A stretch of 64,000 nt of DNA, taken from NCBI GenBank assembly GCA_027533185.1, contig JAPZTS010000004.1:124001-188000 (forward strand), read 5' to 3'. Of the stretch, positions 26,709-35,093 are shown piece after piece. How positions within the stretch are numbered: the stretch's first letter is position 1; every line of letters starts with the position of its first letter. The position numbers and the translations under genes were made by a program. Source of the stretch: Leptospira sp. (lineage in GTDB: Bacteria; Spirochaetota; Leptospiria; Leptospirales; Leptospiraceae). Below the pieces are notes generated by a model. It had not been told where the DNA came from. It worked only from the letters and a program-made list of their open reading frames with translations, and did not search any database.

Positions 26709-28613
26709 GTGAATCGAATCCGAAAATCAAAAAATCCAGCACTGGCAGACTACCTCACGCTTGCGGATTTATTTCGAACCTTACCTCATTCCGTTTTGCG
26801 AGAGATGATGACATGTACCTCAAGAGAATTCTATACAAGTGGGCAAATTCTCTTTAAGCAAGGTGATGAGGGAAATGATTTATATATTTTATCTGCGGGC
26901 AAGTTGCGATACGAAAAATTTGGGAATGACGGTTCCCTTCGGGACATGGGAGAGTTTAAGAGACTAGACCTGATTGGAGAACTAAGTCTATTTACCGGAG
27001 AGAAACGATCCGCAACAGTGCGTGCACTTCGTGATTCTGAAGTGATACGAGTGCCAAAAGATTTGGCTCTACCTATCTTGACAAAATATCCAGATACACT
27101 CTTACAGATTACAAAAATTATAGCCGAGAGATTGGCGCATGCAAAACTCGATTCCCATACATTTATCACCACCAAACGAACATTTAGTTTTATATCCTCT
27201 CTATCTGATGAAAAAGTCTCCTCATTCATCCACCACTTGGGATTGAGTATCCTACCACATGGTTCTTTCTACATTTTGGATGAAAAAACATTTCTGAAAA
27301 AAACAGAAGAACTATCAGATTTGGAAGAGAAAGACCGTGAACCTTGGCTCATTCGATTCTTTACAAGTCTGGAGTCGGAATACGATTATGTATTTTTTCT
27401 TATTGGTGATGGAGACATCACTTCGCAGTGGGTAGATCGCGCACTCAGACAAGCTGACAGTTTATTGTTTATCAAGGATGCGGAAGATAGTCCGCAATGC
27501 ATACGTTTGGAATCTAAAATTGCAAAGGAAATCTATCAAGGTAAATCTAAAATCCTGGTGCTCGTACAACCAGACAGGGAGAGAGTCAAAGCTGGCACAA
27601 TCAACCACTTAAGACAACGAAGGTATGATCGTTTTTTTCATGTGCATCTTGAAAGGCCAGACAGTTGGAATCGACTTGCACGAGGAATCCTTGGCTCAAG
27701 CCTTGGACTGGCATTAGGTGGTGGAGCTGCAAAAGGATTTGCGCATCTTGGCGTGCTGCTTGCCTTAGAGGAAAATCAAATTCCTATCGATATGGTAGCT
27801 GGAACAAGTGCAGGAGCAATTTTTGCTGCACTCATCGCTATGGGATTCACCGCAAAACATGCAGAAACAGAAGCCAAAAAACTTTGGGTAGATCGAGATA
27901 TTTTGAATGAATATACCGTACCTGTTTTATCGCTCACTACGGGAAAAAAATATACGGAAACGATACAAAGTTTTTTTGGGGATATACAGATAGAGGATCT
28001 TTGGATTCCGTTTTATGCGATTGCCACAGATCTTTCGCATTCAGAAATTGTAGTACTTGAAAGTGGTCCACTTTGGAAAGCGATCCGCGCTACCACTTCC
28101 ATCCCAGGTGTTGTCCCGCCATTTATGGACGATGGTGTTGTATATGTTGATGGGGGAGTTCTCGATAATGTTCCTGGTCTTCCCCTAAAGGATCGGGGAG
28201 CTGGTAAAATTATTGCTGTTGATGTTTTTGGTGATATATATCCGGACCAAGATAAAGAATGGGCGGAATACTTTGATGATAAAAATCCAGGTATTCTTAC
28301 AAATCCTCTCAGACAAGTAACAAACCTTATCAATTTCAATGCATTTTTAAAGCCAAAATTCCCACCAATTGGTGATATCATTGTCCGTTCGATCTTGGCA
28401 TCGAGTAGAGAGCGAATTCGTCTGACGGAAAAAAAATCTGATTTGTTTTTACAAATTCCAACGAACAACTTTGGAATTTTGGATTGGTTTGCCTATGACC
28501 GGTTAATTGAGTTAGGTTATATTTCTTCCAAGGACAAAATTTCTAAGTTCAAAAATTTAGAATCCAATCAAATCTATAGACCGAACTCTGGTTTAGCCCA
28601 AAGTCTAAGGTAG
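26709..28613 (+). CDS. Cyclic-nucleotide-binding patatin-like phospholipase (NTE type)
   Basis: A 634-residue protein from GTG at 26709 with gaggt just upstream. A CNB domain spans about residues 15-140 with the phosphate cassette GELSLFTGEKRSATVRA. A middle region (about 150-325) resembles the non-catalytic part found in bacterial neuropathy-target-esterase homologues. The patatin domain follows: oxyanion loop GGGAAKGFAHLGV (about 338), nucleophile GTSAGAIFA (about 370), and the catalytic aspartate in VYVDGGVLDNVPG. It should cleave acyl chains of phospho- or lysophospholipids, perhaps under cyclic nucleotide control. Confidence 0.92.
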   Translation: MNRIRKSKNPALADYLTLADLFRTLPHSVLREMMTCTSREFYTSGQILFKQGDEGNDLYILSAGKLRYEKFGNDGSLRDMGEFKRLDLIGELSLFTGEKRSATVRALRDSEVIRVPKDLALPILTKYPDTLLQITKIIAERLAHAKLDSHTFITTKRTFSFISSLSDEKVSSFIHHLGLSILPHGSFYILDEKTFLKKTEELSDLEEKDREPWLIRFFTSLESEYDYVFFLIGDGDITSQWVDRALRQADSLLFIKDAEDSPQCIRLESKIAKEIYQGKSKILVLVQPDRERVKAGTINHLRQRRYDRFFHVHLERPDSWNRLARGILGSSLGLALGGGAAKGFAHLGVLLALEENQIPIDMVAGTSAGAIFAALIAMGFTAKHAETEAKKLWVDRDILNEYTVPVLSLTTGKKYTETIQSFFGDIQIEDLWIPFYAIATDLSHSEIVVLESGPLWKAIRATTSIPGVVPPFMDDGVVYVDGGVLDNVPGLPLKDRGAGKIIAVDVFGDIYPDQDKEWAEYFDDKNPGILTNPLRQVTNLINFNAFLKPKFPPIGDIIVRSILASSRERIRLTEKKSDLFLQIPTNNFGILDWFAYDRLIELGYISSKDKISKFKNLESNQIYRPNSGLAQSLR

Positions 28614-28622
28614 TATACAAGT

Positions 28623-29837
28623 ATGATTCAAAACGTCCTAAAAATTTCCTTTGCCTTGTTTCTCTTCCCGATTCCCGTTTTTACCCAAAACTTAGATACT
28701 TTAAATGATCTAACCTATTCAAAACAAGAAAGTCTTTTGATTCGAAATGAGGTGAGAAAAAGTCTTGGTGATAAAGCAAATTCTAAGGAAGTCAGAGAGA
28801 TCGTTCAAAATCTAAAACCTTGGGCAATGATGGAAGGGCTTCCGCCGCTTGAGTTTGCAAAATCTGTAAAACGATTTTACGAATTACGGGAGTATGGTAT
28901 TCAGTTCGAGGATGTGGAAGAATTGATTCCATACTTTTATTCTAAAATAGTAAATGAAGAAGATATTGTGTTTCTCTCCCGGTATTTCAAAGAAGCAAAT
29001 ACGGTACATCTCCCCGATGATTTGTTCTACCAAAGTCTCCTTTGGATGGAATCCAAAAAATATGCTGGTCCCAGTATTCTCTTAATTGGAAGGATGGTTC
29101 TTTTAGGACATAGGTTTGGTGTTGGTTTCGAAGCAATGTCCAAATCGTTTCTCAAGTACATTCCAAAAAAGGGAAATCAGTTAAACGCAAGTAAGGTGGA
29201 AGAAATTTTTGATACCATTTGTGCGGACCAAAAGATTCCTCTTTCAGACAAAAATACAAAAGTAATGCGTTCTGACCTGACTTTATTTTGGAATCATAAA
29301 AACGAAAAAAGAGAGTTCATCAAATCAGAAAGGAGAATCCAGGTCACATTAAATGATTTGGGTGAATGGGAGATGGGTGAACGGCCTAAATTAGATCCTT
29401 CGATTCTGAGTGAGGTTGTTGTCTCCGTTGACTCTCAAAAGGATTTATCTTCCAATCTAATATCTGTAAGTAAATCATGGGTTGGTGTACCGTATCGCTA
29501 TGGGGCCATGTCAAGGACAGGAATCGATTGTTCTGGATTGACAACGAATATTTTGATTGATCCAAAAATCGCATATCCGAGAAATAAAATTCCTAGATCC
29601 GCAAGAGACCAAGCAACAATGGGTACTAAGGTCGATCAAAAATCGATTCGAATTGGAGATTTGGTTTTTTTCTCCGCATCTCCCAACCAAACAAAAATTA
29701 CTCATGTAGGATTGAGTTTATTGGATAGACAATTCATTCATGCCTCGACAAGCAGAGGGGTAGTAATCCAGTCATTGGATGAAAAGTGGTGGAAAGACCG
29801 CTTTGTAATCGCAAAAAAAATATTTGAGAGAAAGTAA
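28623..29837 (+). CDS. Exported NlpC/P60 family peptidoglycan endopeptidase
   Basis: A 404-residue protein with a signal peptide ending at PVFTQ (about residue 22). The N-terminal 270 residues are helical and not assigned. The C-terminal NlpC/P60 domain (about 285-400) has the catalytic cysteine in GIDCSGLTTN, the first histidine in ITHVGLSLL and the second in FIHASTSRGV. It should cut peptide stems of peptidoglycan (D-Glu to diaminopimelate bonds are typical). The stop is immediately followed by the start of the patatin gene. Confidence 0.9.
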   Translation: MIQNVLKISFALFLFPIPVFTQNLDTLNDLTYSKQESLLIRNEVRKSLGDKANSKEVREIVQNLKPWAMMEGLPPLEFAKSVKRFYELREYGIQFEDVEELIPYFYSKIVNEEDIVFLSRYFKEANTVHLPDDLFYQSLLWMESKKYAGPSILLIGRMVLLGHRFGVGFEAMSKSFLKYIPKKGNQLNASKVEEIFDTICADQKIPLSDKNTKVMRSDLTLFWNHKNEKREFIKSERRIQVTLNDLGEWEMGERPKLDPSILSEVVVSVDSQKDLSSNLISVSKSWVGVPYRYGAMSRTGIDCSGLTTNILIDPKIAYPRNKIPRSARDQATMGTKVDQKSIRIGDLVFFSASPNQTKITHVGLSLLDRQFIHASTSRGVVIQSLDEKWWKDRFVIAKKIFERK

Positions 29838-30725
29838 ATGGGAAAAAAAGCATTAGTTCTTTCTGGTGGAGGAGCTCGCGGAGCATACCAGGCAGGTGTT
29901 GTTAAGTATCTTGAAGAAATTCAATGGAAACCGGATATCATTTGTGGTACATCCGTTGGAGCAATCAATGCAAGTGCTATCGGTTCGGGTATGGATTCAA
30001 AAAAGCTGATCGAACTTTGGTTGAATCTGGATAAAAAAAAGATTATGAGGTATTCGATTTGGAATACAATCAAAGGTCTTTTTTCCAAAAAGTTTTATCC
30101 ACTCGCGGAAACCTTCCCTTTGAAAAAGCTAATATTAGAAAAACTAGATTTTTTAAAATTAAATCAATCTCCGACAAAGGTAGTCGTTTCTGCCGTAAAT
30201 TTAATTACTTCAGAACTTCGATTTTTTGAGAATCCTGACTTGCGAATTGAACATATTTTGGCTTCCAGTGCAATTCCAATTGTCTTTCCTTGGCAGATCA
30301 TTGATGGGGAACCTTATTGGGATGGAGGGGTCATGGCCAATACACCGATTCTACCAGCTCTTACTCACAATGCTACGGAGATACTAGTCGTTCTTTTGAG
30401 TCCAGTTGGTGGTAGTTTGAGTCTTTCTCCTCCACAAACGAAAGATGAAGCCTTGGAGCGACTTTTCGAATTGTATCTTTTAGGCTCTTACCGAAGCATT
30501 CAGCAGGGTCTAGAGTATAGAAAAGAGGTGATGTCTGGTCTCACACCAATTGAAAATTTTCTGATTGGTTTTCGCACTCAGTTCAAACATGCAAAAATTA
30601 ATGTTATAGCACCTAAACAGATGTTAGGTCTAGGAAGTATTTTGAATTTTTCCAAGGACCAAGCGCAAATTCTTGTGAACCGTGGTTATGCAGATGCTAA
30701 AGAGTACTTTCAGAAAAAAAAGTGA
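29838..30725 (+). CDS. Patatin-like phospholipase (RssA type)
   Basis: A 295-residue cytoplasmic serine lipase of the RssA/YchK group. The oxyanion motif is LSGGGARGAYQAGV at residues 8-21, the nucleophile is in ICGTSVGAINASA near residue 38, and the aspartate is in YWDGGVMANTPI near residue 160. There is no CNB domain, unlike its paralogue two genes upstream. The adjacency to NlpC/P60 (zero gap) suggests one transcript. Substrate unknown. Confidence 0.92.
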   Translation: MGKKALVLSGGGARGAYQAGVVKYLEEIQWKPDIICGTSVGAINASAIGSGMDSKKLIELWLNLDKKKIMRYSIWNTIKGLFSKKFYPLAETFPLKKLILEKLDFLKLNQSPTKVVVSAVNLITSELRFFENPDLRIEHILASSAIPIVFPWQIIDGEPYWDGGVMANTPILPALTHNATEILVVLLSPVGGSLSLSPPQTKDEALERLFELYLLGSYRSIQQGLEYRKEVMSGLTPIENFLIGFRTQFKHAKINVIAPKQMLGLGSILNFSKDQAQILVNRGYADAKEYFQKKK

Positions 30726-30784
30726 ATTTTGTTCTTTAGGATTATATGACCATACAAATGAATGGTATTTCGTTTGTCGCACCC

Positions 30785-31300
30785 TTAAAGGATTTCAAAT
30801 ATTTCCTTCAAGTCTCGGATCGATTTTCTACTTTCAAATGTAAAAGCTAAATAAACAACTCCATACAAGATACAAAACATTCCGAAGGGAATAAAGATCA
30901 AAAAATGAAATGTCAGCGTTAGAATACTATTGACCAGAAATCCCAAAAATACAGTTAGAACCATTACAAACCAAAGGAACAAGAAGACTTTTACGAAACT
31001 GTTCATCTGCATTTCGATATGAATCTTCGTGCAGTCTAAACTACTCTCAAAGGCACCTGTAATCGTTGGTAAAAAAGAGTTTCGATAGTAAATGATTCGT
31101 TTTATTTGAAATTGATTGCCGTCAATTTGCCCCTCATATTTTTTTTCAGTTTTTTTTCTCAGGAATTTATCAAGGAAGGTTCGTTCGAAAGATAGAACCT
31201 TAGACATATTTTGAACCAACTCATGTATAGACTTTTGACTTGTGATCGTAAGTTTTTCAGAGGGAAGAAATTGAAATCTAGAAACTAACTTGCTTAACAT
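30785..31300 (-). CDS. Two-helix membrane protein of unknown function
   Basis: A 171-residue protein, no family recognised. Two long hydrophobic segments sit side by side at about residues 102-124 and 128-152 (VFLFLWFVMVLTVFLGFLVN and FHFLIFIPFGMFCILYGVVY), with about 100 hydrophilic residues in front and a short charged tail. The topology suggests a cytoplasmic domain hung from a membrane hairpin. It stands alone, convergent with the patatin gene. Confidence 0.6.
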   Translation of the reverse strand: MLSKLVSRFQFLPSEKLTITSQKSIHELVQNMSKVLSFERTFLDKFLRKKTEKKYEGQIDGNQFQIKRIIYYRNSFLPTITGAFESSLDCTKIHIEMQMNSFVKVFLFLWFVMVLTVFLGFLVNSILTLTFHFLIFIPFGMFCILYGVVYLAFTFESRKSIRDLKEIFEIL

Positions 31301-31430
31301 AACATTAAAAATATACTTTTAGATTGAAGTCTCAAATCCTGAAACAAAAAATATATATTGCCTCGCGTTTATTTAATTTTCCCTTGATTAAAGGAAACAC
31401 TCAAACTTGTGTTATATAGAAAGGAGAAAA

Positions 31431-32277
31431 ATGATGATGTCCATTTGTTTGAGAGCAAGGATAGCAATTTTATGATTCTTTTCTTTATTTTCGTGCCAGG
31501 AAAGCCAAAATGATAATTTTGTTAAAAATGTCTTAATATCTGTCTTTCTCAGGGATTACTTTGGAGATATTTATCCAAAATTTGGTGAAATTTATGATTT
31601 AGAAAATGATCGGCATTTAACCACTTAAAATTTAATGGATCACTGGAGAATCAATTCAGACATGAGAGATATTTACGGCAGTGTTCTTATTACTGGCGGT
31701 TAGAATAGAGTTATAGGTGGTCAACTAAAGGCTTCATATTTGTATGATCAATTGAGTAACATGTTTGAAAAAACTAGGGACATGATATCGCCTCGTGTTG
31801 CGCATGCGAGCGGTAAAATATCTGATAAAAAAATACTAATCTTTGGAGGCCATTCGTATCCAAACTATGTTCCAGAAATAGAAATTTTTAATCCAGTGTC
31901 ATGGTTAGCATCGTTACTGATAATTTGTCAAAACCTCAAATTGATTTCACATTTCACAAAGTTAGCGATGGGCGTATCTTTCTCATCGGAGGATTTTATA
32001 ACCAGCTAAATTGGACTATGGTATGGTCTCCAGCAATTTAAATGGATATCAGTTCTGTATTTTTTGCCAATCAGTTCTTTTTAATGCAAGGTTTATCGTA
32101 ACAGGAGGGAATACATCATTAGGAGCTAGTAATACAACGACTCAAATTAGTTCTATTGACTATACTCTTAGTAAGAAAAAAAATAGGAATGCCGAAAGAA
32201 CTATGCACCGTGCAAGCAAGTTGAATGAAAAAGAAATGTTCCTTATTGGAGGGTCGAAACGAATTGTTGTGCCTTAG
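31431..32277 (+). pseudogene. Decayed kelch-repeat lipoprotein gene
   Basis: An aaggag ribosome site (31421-31426) and ATG at 31431 open a lipoprotein signal peptide that is broken by an in-frame TGA at 31473 and then continues to a lipobox (FSLFSC). Two more in-frame stops follow in the same frame, TAA at 31626 and TAG at 31701, and then two frame changes, near 31895 and between about 32010 and 32080. Across these breaks the kelch pattern is clear: VLITGG, then PRVAHASGKISDKKILIFGG, GRIFLIGGFYN, ARFIVTGGN and EMFLIGGSK. It would have been a surface or periplasmic beta-propeller lipoprotein. Confidence 0.85.
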
Positions 32278-32279
32278 AT

Positions 32280-32576
32280 TTAAAATCCGCTATTGAGTTT
32301 ACATGCTAACTCATCACACCTTCTTAAGCACTCCGCTCTAAGATACCCTTGAGAAAAACTTCTGGAAAATCCAGGTTTTAACAGAATTTCAGGACAATTT
32401 GCTCTACATTTGGTTTTTTCTTTACATTCGGAAGCATTGTATCCTGGTGTTTGGTTGAGATAAAAAGGATGAATGCCTTTATTTGGATCAAACTCTTTAT
32501 TCGGGCTACTTTTAATCGAGGTTATACTAACCACCAATACTACAGTGAAAATATCCAAGTATCTCATCGCTTTCAT
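32280..32576 (-). CDS. Small cysteine-rich exported protein
   Basis: A 98-residue protein with a signal peptide (MRYLDIFTVVLVVSITSI, from residue 5) and a mature part of about 70 residues with six cysteines (in SECKEKTKC, RANC, AECLRRC and DELAC), which could form three disulfides. The ATG at 32576 has no clear ribosome site, and the internal ATG at 32564 fits the signal peptide as well. No family is recognised. It lies convergent with the kelch pseudogene, 2 bases from it. Confidence 0.5.
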   Translation of the reverse strand: MKAMRYLDIFTVVLVVSITSIKSSPNKEFDPNKGIHPFYLNQTPGYNASECKEKTKCRANCPEILLKPGFSRSFSQGYLRAECLRRCDELACKLNSGF

Positions 32577-33041
32577 TCTAAAATTACTATACTAATAGCA
32601 AACAGATTCTTATCCCAAGTCAAAAAGAGAAAGAGAAAATAACGATTCAATATCAGATTTTCGCAACAAACTTAGTTCTTTACGCTTAAGTTAAATCTAT
32701 TTCCTTAAAACTGGCTGAAAATATTACAACAATTATCTACTACAATTCCATAAAACTCTTATCTAGAAATTTGGATTGAGTTTGAGGACCTTCAGTCCTC
32801 GAAGGGTAGGTCTAATTTCTATCCCTTGCCCTAGGGGGAATCGCCCTCTCCGCTGCCAACACATCCTGTGTTGTCTACGCTCCGAGGCACGGTTTTGTTC
32901 TCCCTACGCCTTCGTGGCTACGGGACAAAAACACTCGTTCCCTATGGGTCACTCATATTTTTGATCGCAAAGCTGTTCGATTCCCAATGGATTGAGTTTG
33001 TGGACATTCTGTCCAGGATTGGAAGGGTTAGGTTGACTCTT
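32577..33041. other. 465-base non-coding stretch upstream of the small exported gene, containing a duplicated tRNA-end repeat
   Basis: No credible protein gene. It holds two copies of a roughly 72-base repeat (32772-32843 and 32988-33059) that correspond to the 3' end and downstream flank of the tRNA-Arg gene. The 144 bases between them (32844-32987) are richer in C and G than the surroundings and contain a small hairpin, aacaca-tcc-tgtgtt around 32857-32871. The first 190 bases are AT-rich and should hold the promoter of the exported-protein gene. Confidence 0.5.
32772..32843 (-). repeat. Repeat copy A: truncated tRNA-Arg 3' end plus downstream hairpin
   Basis: This copy matches 32988-33059 at both ends: tggattgagttt at its left and ttgccctagg..ggaatcg at its right, the latter being the 3' strand of the tRNA acceptor and T arm. 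A hairpin gaggac (32784-32789) / gtcctc (32795-32800) occupies the same place as tggac/gtcca in copy B. The tRNA similarity stops at the T loop, so this copy is not a functional tRNA gene. Confidence 0.65.
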
Positions 33042-33059
33042 TGCCCTAGGAGGGAATCG
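32988..33059 (-). repeat. Repeat copy B: 3' end of intact tRNA-Arg plus downstream hairpin
   Basis: Overlaps the intact tRNA-Arg gene at its right end. The hairpin tggac (33001-33005) / gtcca (33011-33015) lies about 27 bases after the tRNA 3' end on the minus strand. Compared with copy A, one stem base pair has changed from A-T to T-A on both sides, so pairing is kept. It may serve in termination or 3' processing. Confidence 0.6.
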
Positions 33060-33113
33060 AACCCCCACTGTCGGTTCCGAAGACCGATGTTCTATCCGTT
33101 GAACTACCAGGGC
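33042..33113 (-). tRNA. tRNA-Arg (anticodon TCG)
   Basis: On the minus strand a complete cloverleaf of 72 bases can be drawn: acceptor gccctgg/ctagggc with discriminator A, D stem gttc/gaac, anticodon stem tcggt/accga with loop cttcgga (anticodon TCG), a 4-base variable loop, and T stem ggggg/ccctc with loop ttcgatt. CCA is not encoded. It decodes CGA and probably other CGN codons. A partial duplicate of its 3' end lies about 200 bases downstream. Confidence 0.93.
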
Positions 33114-33150
33114 AATTTGTAAGTAAGGTCAGGTTATGGGGGCAGGGTCC

Positions 33151-33963
33151 TCAGGCAATAGATTTTTTTGGCAAAGTTTGTGCCAGTTTTAGAATGCTAA
33201 AAAGTAAAACTAAGCCCCAGGCTAGAAGCAGCAAACGAAGAGTCGTTAGGATCCAATACAAAGGTCTTGGTTTGCCAGGAACTAGAAAAACGGTCAGGTC
33301 GTTTACTGTGTTGATACTCACATCTGGAATATTCTTTTTTAAGGTGTCGAAAGTCTTTCTAAAATCACCCAAACGTAAGGATGTGTCGATCGTTGGGTCG
33401 TTCGTGTATCGCAAAGTACCTTCATCTCCATAAGCATAGAATAAGGTATCAAATCCAATAAAGTTTGGATCTACAGAATAGGAGCCTGGTTCGTTGCGAA
33501 TGAAAAACGTACAGACTAAGTCACCGAAAGGAAATGATGGAATTTGACCTTCTTGTCTGAACTTCTCCCTACTGAATCCATCTTCGTAAAAGTCGGAAAA
33601 GTCTCCCATCTGGTAGATGGCTAATTCGTTTTCTGTCAGTAAAACTCCACCTAAATTGGGAAAGGTTTCGAATTCAGCCTGTAGTTTTTCTTTCAGTTCG
33701 GGCTTTGATACAGAAGAACCTGATTCGACTCGATGGGTTTTCAATATATCTTTGATCTTTGTTCTTAAGGAACGGATTTCATCCCAGTTTTTTTCCTCAA
33801 TTCGTTTTAAGATTTCAGACTGTTCCGTGGTATTTGGCTCGTCCCAAAACAAGTCCCAAGCTTCGATTGCAGGCTGGAACAGCTCGGAAGTCGGAGTTTC
33901 AGAATAAAGTTTCCCCGTATTTGCGACAAAGCTAAGGCCCAAAAGAAAAAAAATGGTTCTCAT
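33151..33963 (-). CDS. Exported, C-terminally membrane-anchored protein of unknown function
   Basis: Started at 33963, which gives the signal peptide MRTIFFLLGLSFVANTG; the longer reading overlaps the divergent HIT gene. The 270-residue product has an acidic soluble domain and one hydrophobic segment near residues 233-255 (YWILTTLRLLLLAWGLVLLF) followed by a short basic end, so the bulk should lie in the periplasm anchored in the inner membrane. Segment LGGVLLTENELAIYQMGDFS and a repeated F-x-F-G-D-L pattern are seen, but no family is recognised. Confidence 0.7.
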   Translation of the reverse strand: MRTIFFLLGLSFVANTGKLYSETPTSELFQPAIEAWDLFWDEPNTTEQSEILKRIEEKNWDEIRSLRTKIKDILKTHRVESGSSVSKPELKEKLQAEFETFPNLGGVLLTENELAIYQMGDFSDFYEDGFSREKFRQEGQIPSFPFGDLVCTFFIRNEPGSYSVDPNFIGFDTLFYAYGDEGTLRYTNDPTIDTSLRLGDFRKTFDTLKKNIPDVSINTVNDLTVFLVPGKPRPLYWILTTLRLLLLAWGLVLLFSILKLAQTLPKKSIA

Positions 33964-33992
33964 AGTTTCATCTATCGGCCAAATCTTTCCGA

Positions 33993-34349
33993 ATGATGAA
34001 TTGTCCCATTTGTGATGAACACAAAAACCTAGAATCGCCTCTTTGGGAATCCGAATCTTGGATCCTCCGACCTGCGGGAAAAAACCTAAATGGATATCTT
34101 TATTTGGAAACAAGAACCCATGTCGAGTCTTGGGGGGAATTGAGTCTAGACCAACTCAAAGAATATGGGGCAGCTTTATTTTTTGCCTTTCAAAACATAA
34201 AAAAATTAAATCCAGAAAAGATTTACCAAGTAGCCCTCAGTGAAAAAGTTCCGCACCTTCACCTCCATTTGGTCCCTCGGTATGCTGATCATTCCAAAGG
34301 ACTTGATCATCTAACTATTGCTCTAGGCGAAGGCTTCCCTGGGGTTTGA
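33993..34349 (+). CDS. HIT family protein
   Basis: A 118-residue HIT protein, the second in this window. It opens MNCPICDEHK, with a Cys-x2-Cys pair, and has the histidine triad in KVPHLHLHLVPRYAD near residue 86. The spacing and the V-P-R after the triad resemble the diadenosine tetraphosphate hydrolase-like branch more than HINT. It sits 6 bases before the PPK2-like pair, and nucleotide or polyphosphate handling could be a shared theme; this is inference. Confidence 0.88.
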   Translation: MMNCPICDEHKNLESPLWESESWILRPAGKNLNGYLYLETRTHVESWGELSLDQLKEYGAALFFAFQNIKKLNPEKIYQVALSEKVPHLHLHLVPRYADHSKGLDHLTIALGEGFPGV

Positions 34350-34355
34350 AGTTTT

Positions 34356-35093
34356 ATGTATAAAGTACAAAAACCATTATACGGCAACCAAGATTTAGAA
34401 AGTTTGCAGGAAAGACTGTTTTTATTGCAAAAAGAAAGTTTTGACCAGGGTTATGCTCATGTATTTTTAATGGAAGGTTGGGCATCGAGTGGGAAAGGTT
34501 CTATTTTGCAAAATCTAACGGTTCGACTGGACCCACGTAAATTTAAAGTATATTCGCCTTACGTACACCAGTCGGAAGATAGGGGATATCCATTCCTTTG
34601 GAATTTTTGGAGGGTGTTGCCGAGATACGGTGAAATGCTTTTTTATTTGAATACCTATTACAGTCGATTGGCCTATTTACAAAGCAAAGGGAAAATTTCT
34701 AAATTAGAATGCAACCAACGACTTGTTTCCATACTAAACACAGAGAGAATTTTATCGAAGGATAAAATTTTGGTTCATAAATTTTTTATCCATCTCTCTA
34801 AAAAAGAACAAAAAAAGAGATTCAAAATATCAAGGATAGAAAAGCGAGACTGGGAATTTTCACCGTATGACAAAGATCAGTGGAAACATTACGATCGATA
34901 TCAAAATATTTTTGAAACTCTTTTGCTTGCAAGTACGACCTCTGACTCGCCTTGGCAAATTCTTTACAACGATAAAAAAGAAGACGTAAAGTTACTTATT
35001 TTCGAATCCATCGTTCACAAATTAGAGAATATACTTGGTTTTGATTCCAAGGAACGACTTTCCAAGATGAATGCTTTGGAGTTGATTCCATGA
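34356..35093 (+). CDS. PPK2-family protein lacking the Walker B motif (Pap N-terminal-domain-like)
   Basis: A 245-residue protein of the PPK2 fold. The P-loop is FLMEGWASSGKGSILQNL near residue 40, and LDPRKFKVYSPY and YPFLWNFWRVLPRYGEM follow as in PPK2. Where active enzymes have F-D-R-S-W-Y-G-R, this protein reads YLNTYYSRL, so the catalytic Asp-Arg is lost. The lid region is also altered (RDWEFSPYDKDQWKHYDRY). It resembles the N-terminal half of polyphosphate:AMP phosphotransferase (Pap), which is a two-domain fusion. It overlaps the next, complete PPK2 gene as ATGA, so the two halves are made together. Confidence 0.8.
   Translation: MYKVQKPLYGNQDLESLQERLFLLQKESFDQGYAHVFLMEGWASSGKGSILQNLTVRLDPRKFKVYSPYVHQSEDRGYPFLWNFWRVLPRYGEMLFYLNTYYSRLAYLQSKGKISKLECNQRLVSILNTERILSKDKILVHKFFIHLSKKEQKKRFKISRIEKRDWEFSPYDKDQWKHYDRYQNIFETLLLASTTSDSPWQILYNDKKEDVKLLIFESIVHKLENILGFDSKERLSKMNALELIP

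Noticed and set aside
31431..31740. Stop-codon reassignment or recoding to explain the three in-frame stops
   Set aside because: Three different stop codons plus two frameshifts in one gene, while all neighbours use normal stops, point to simple decay.
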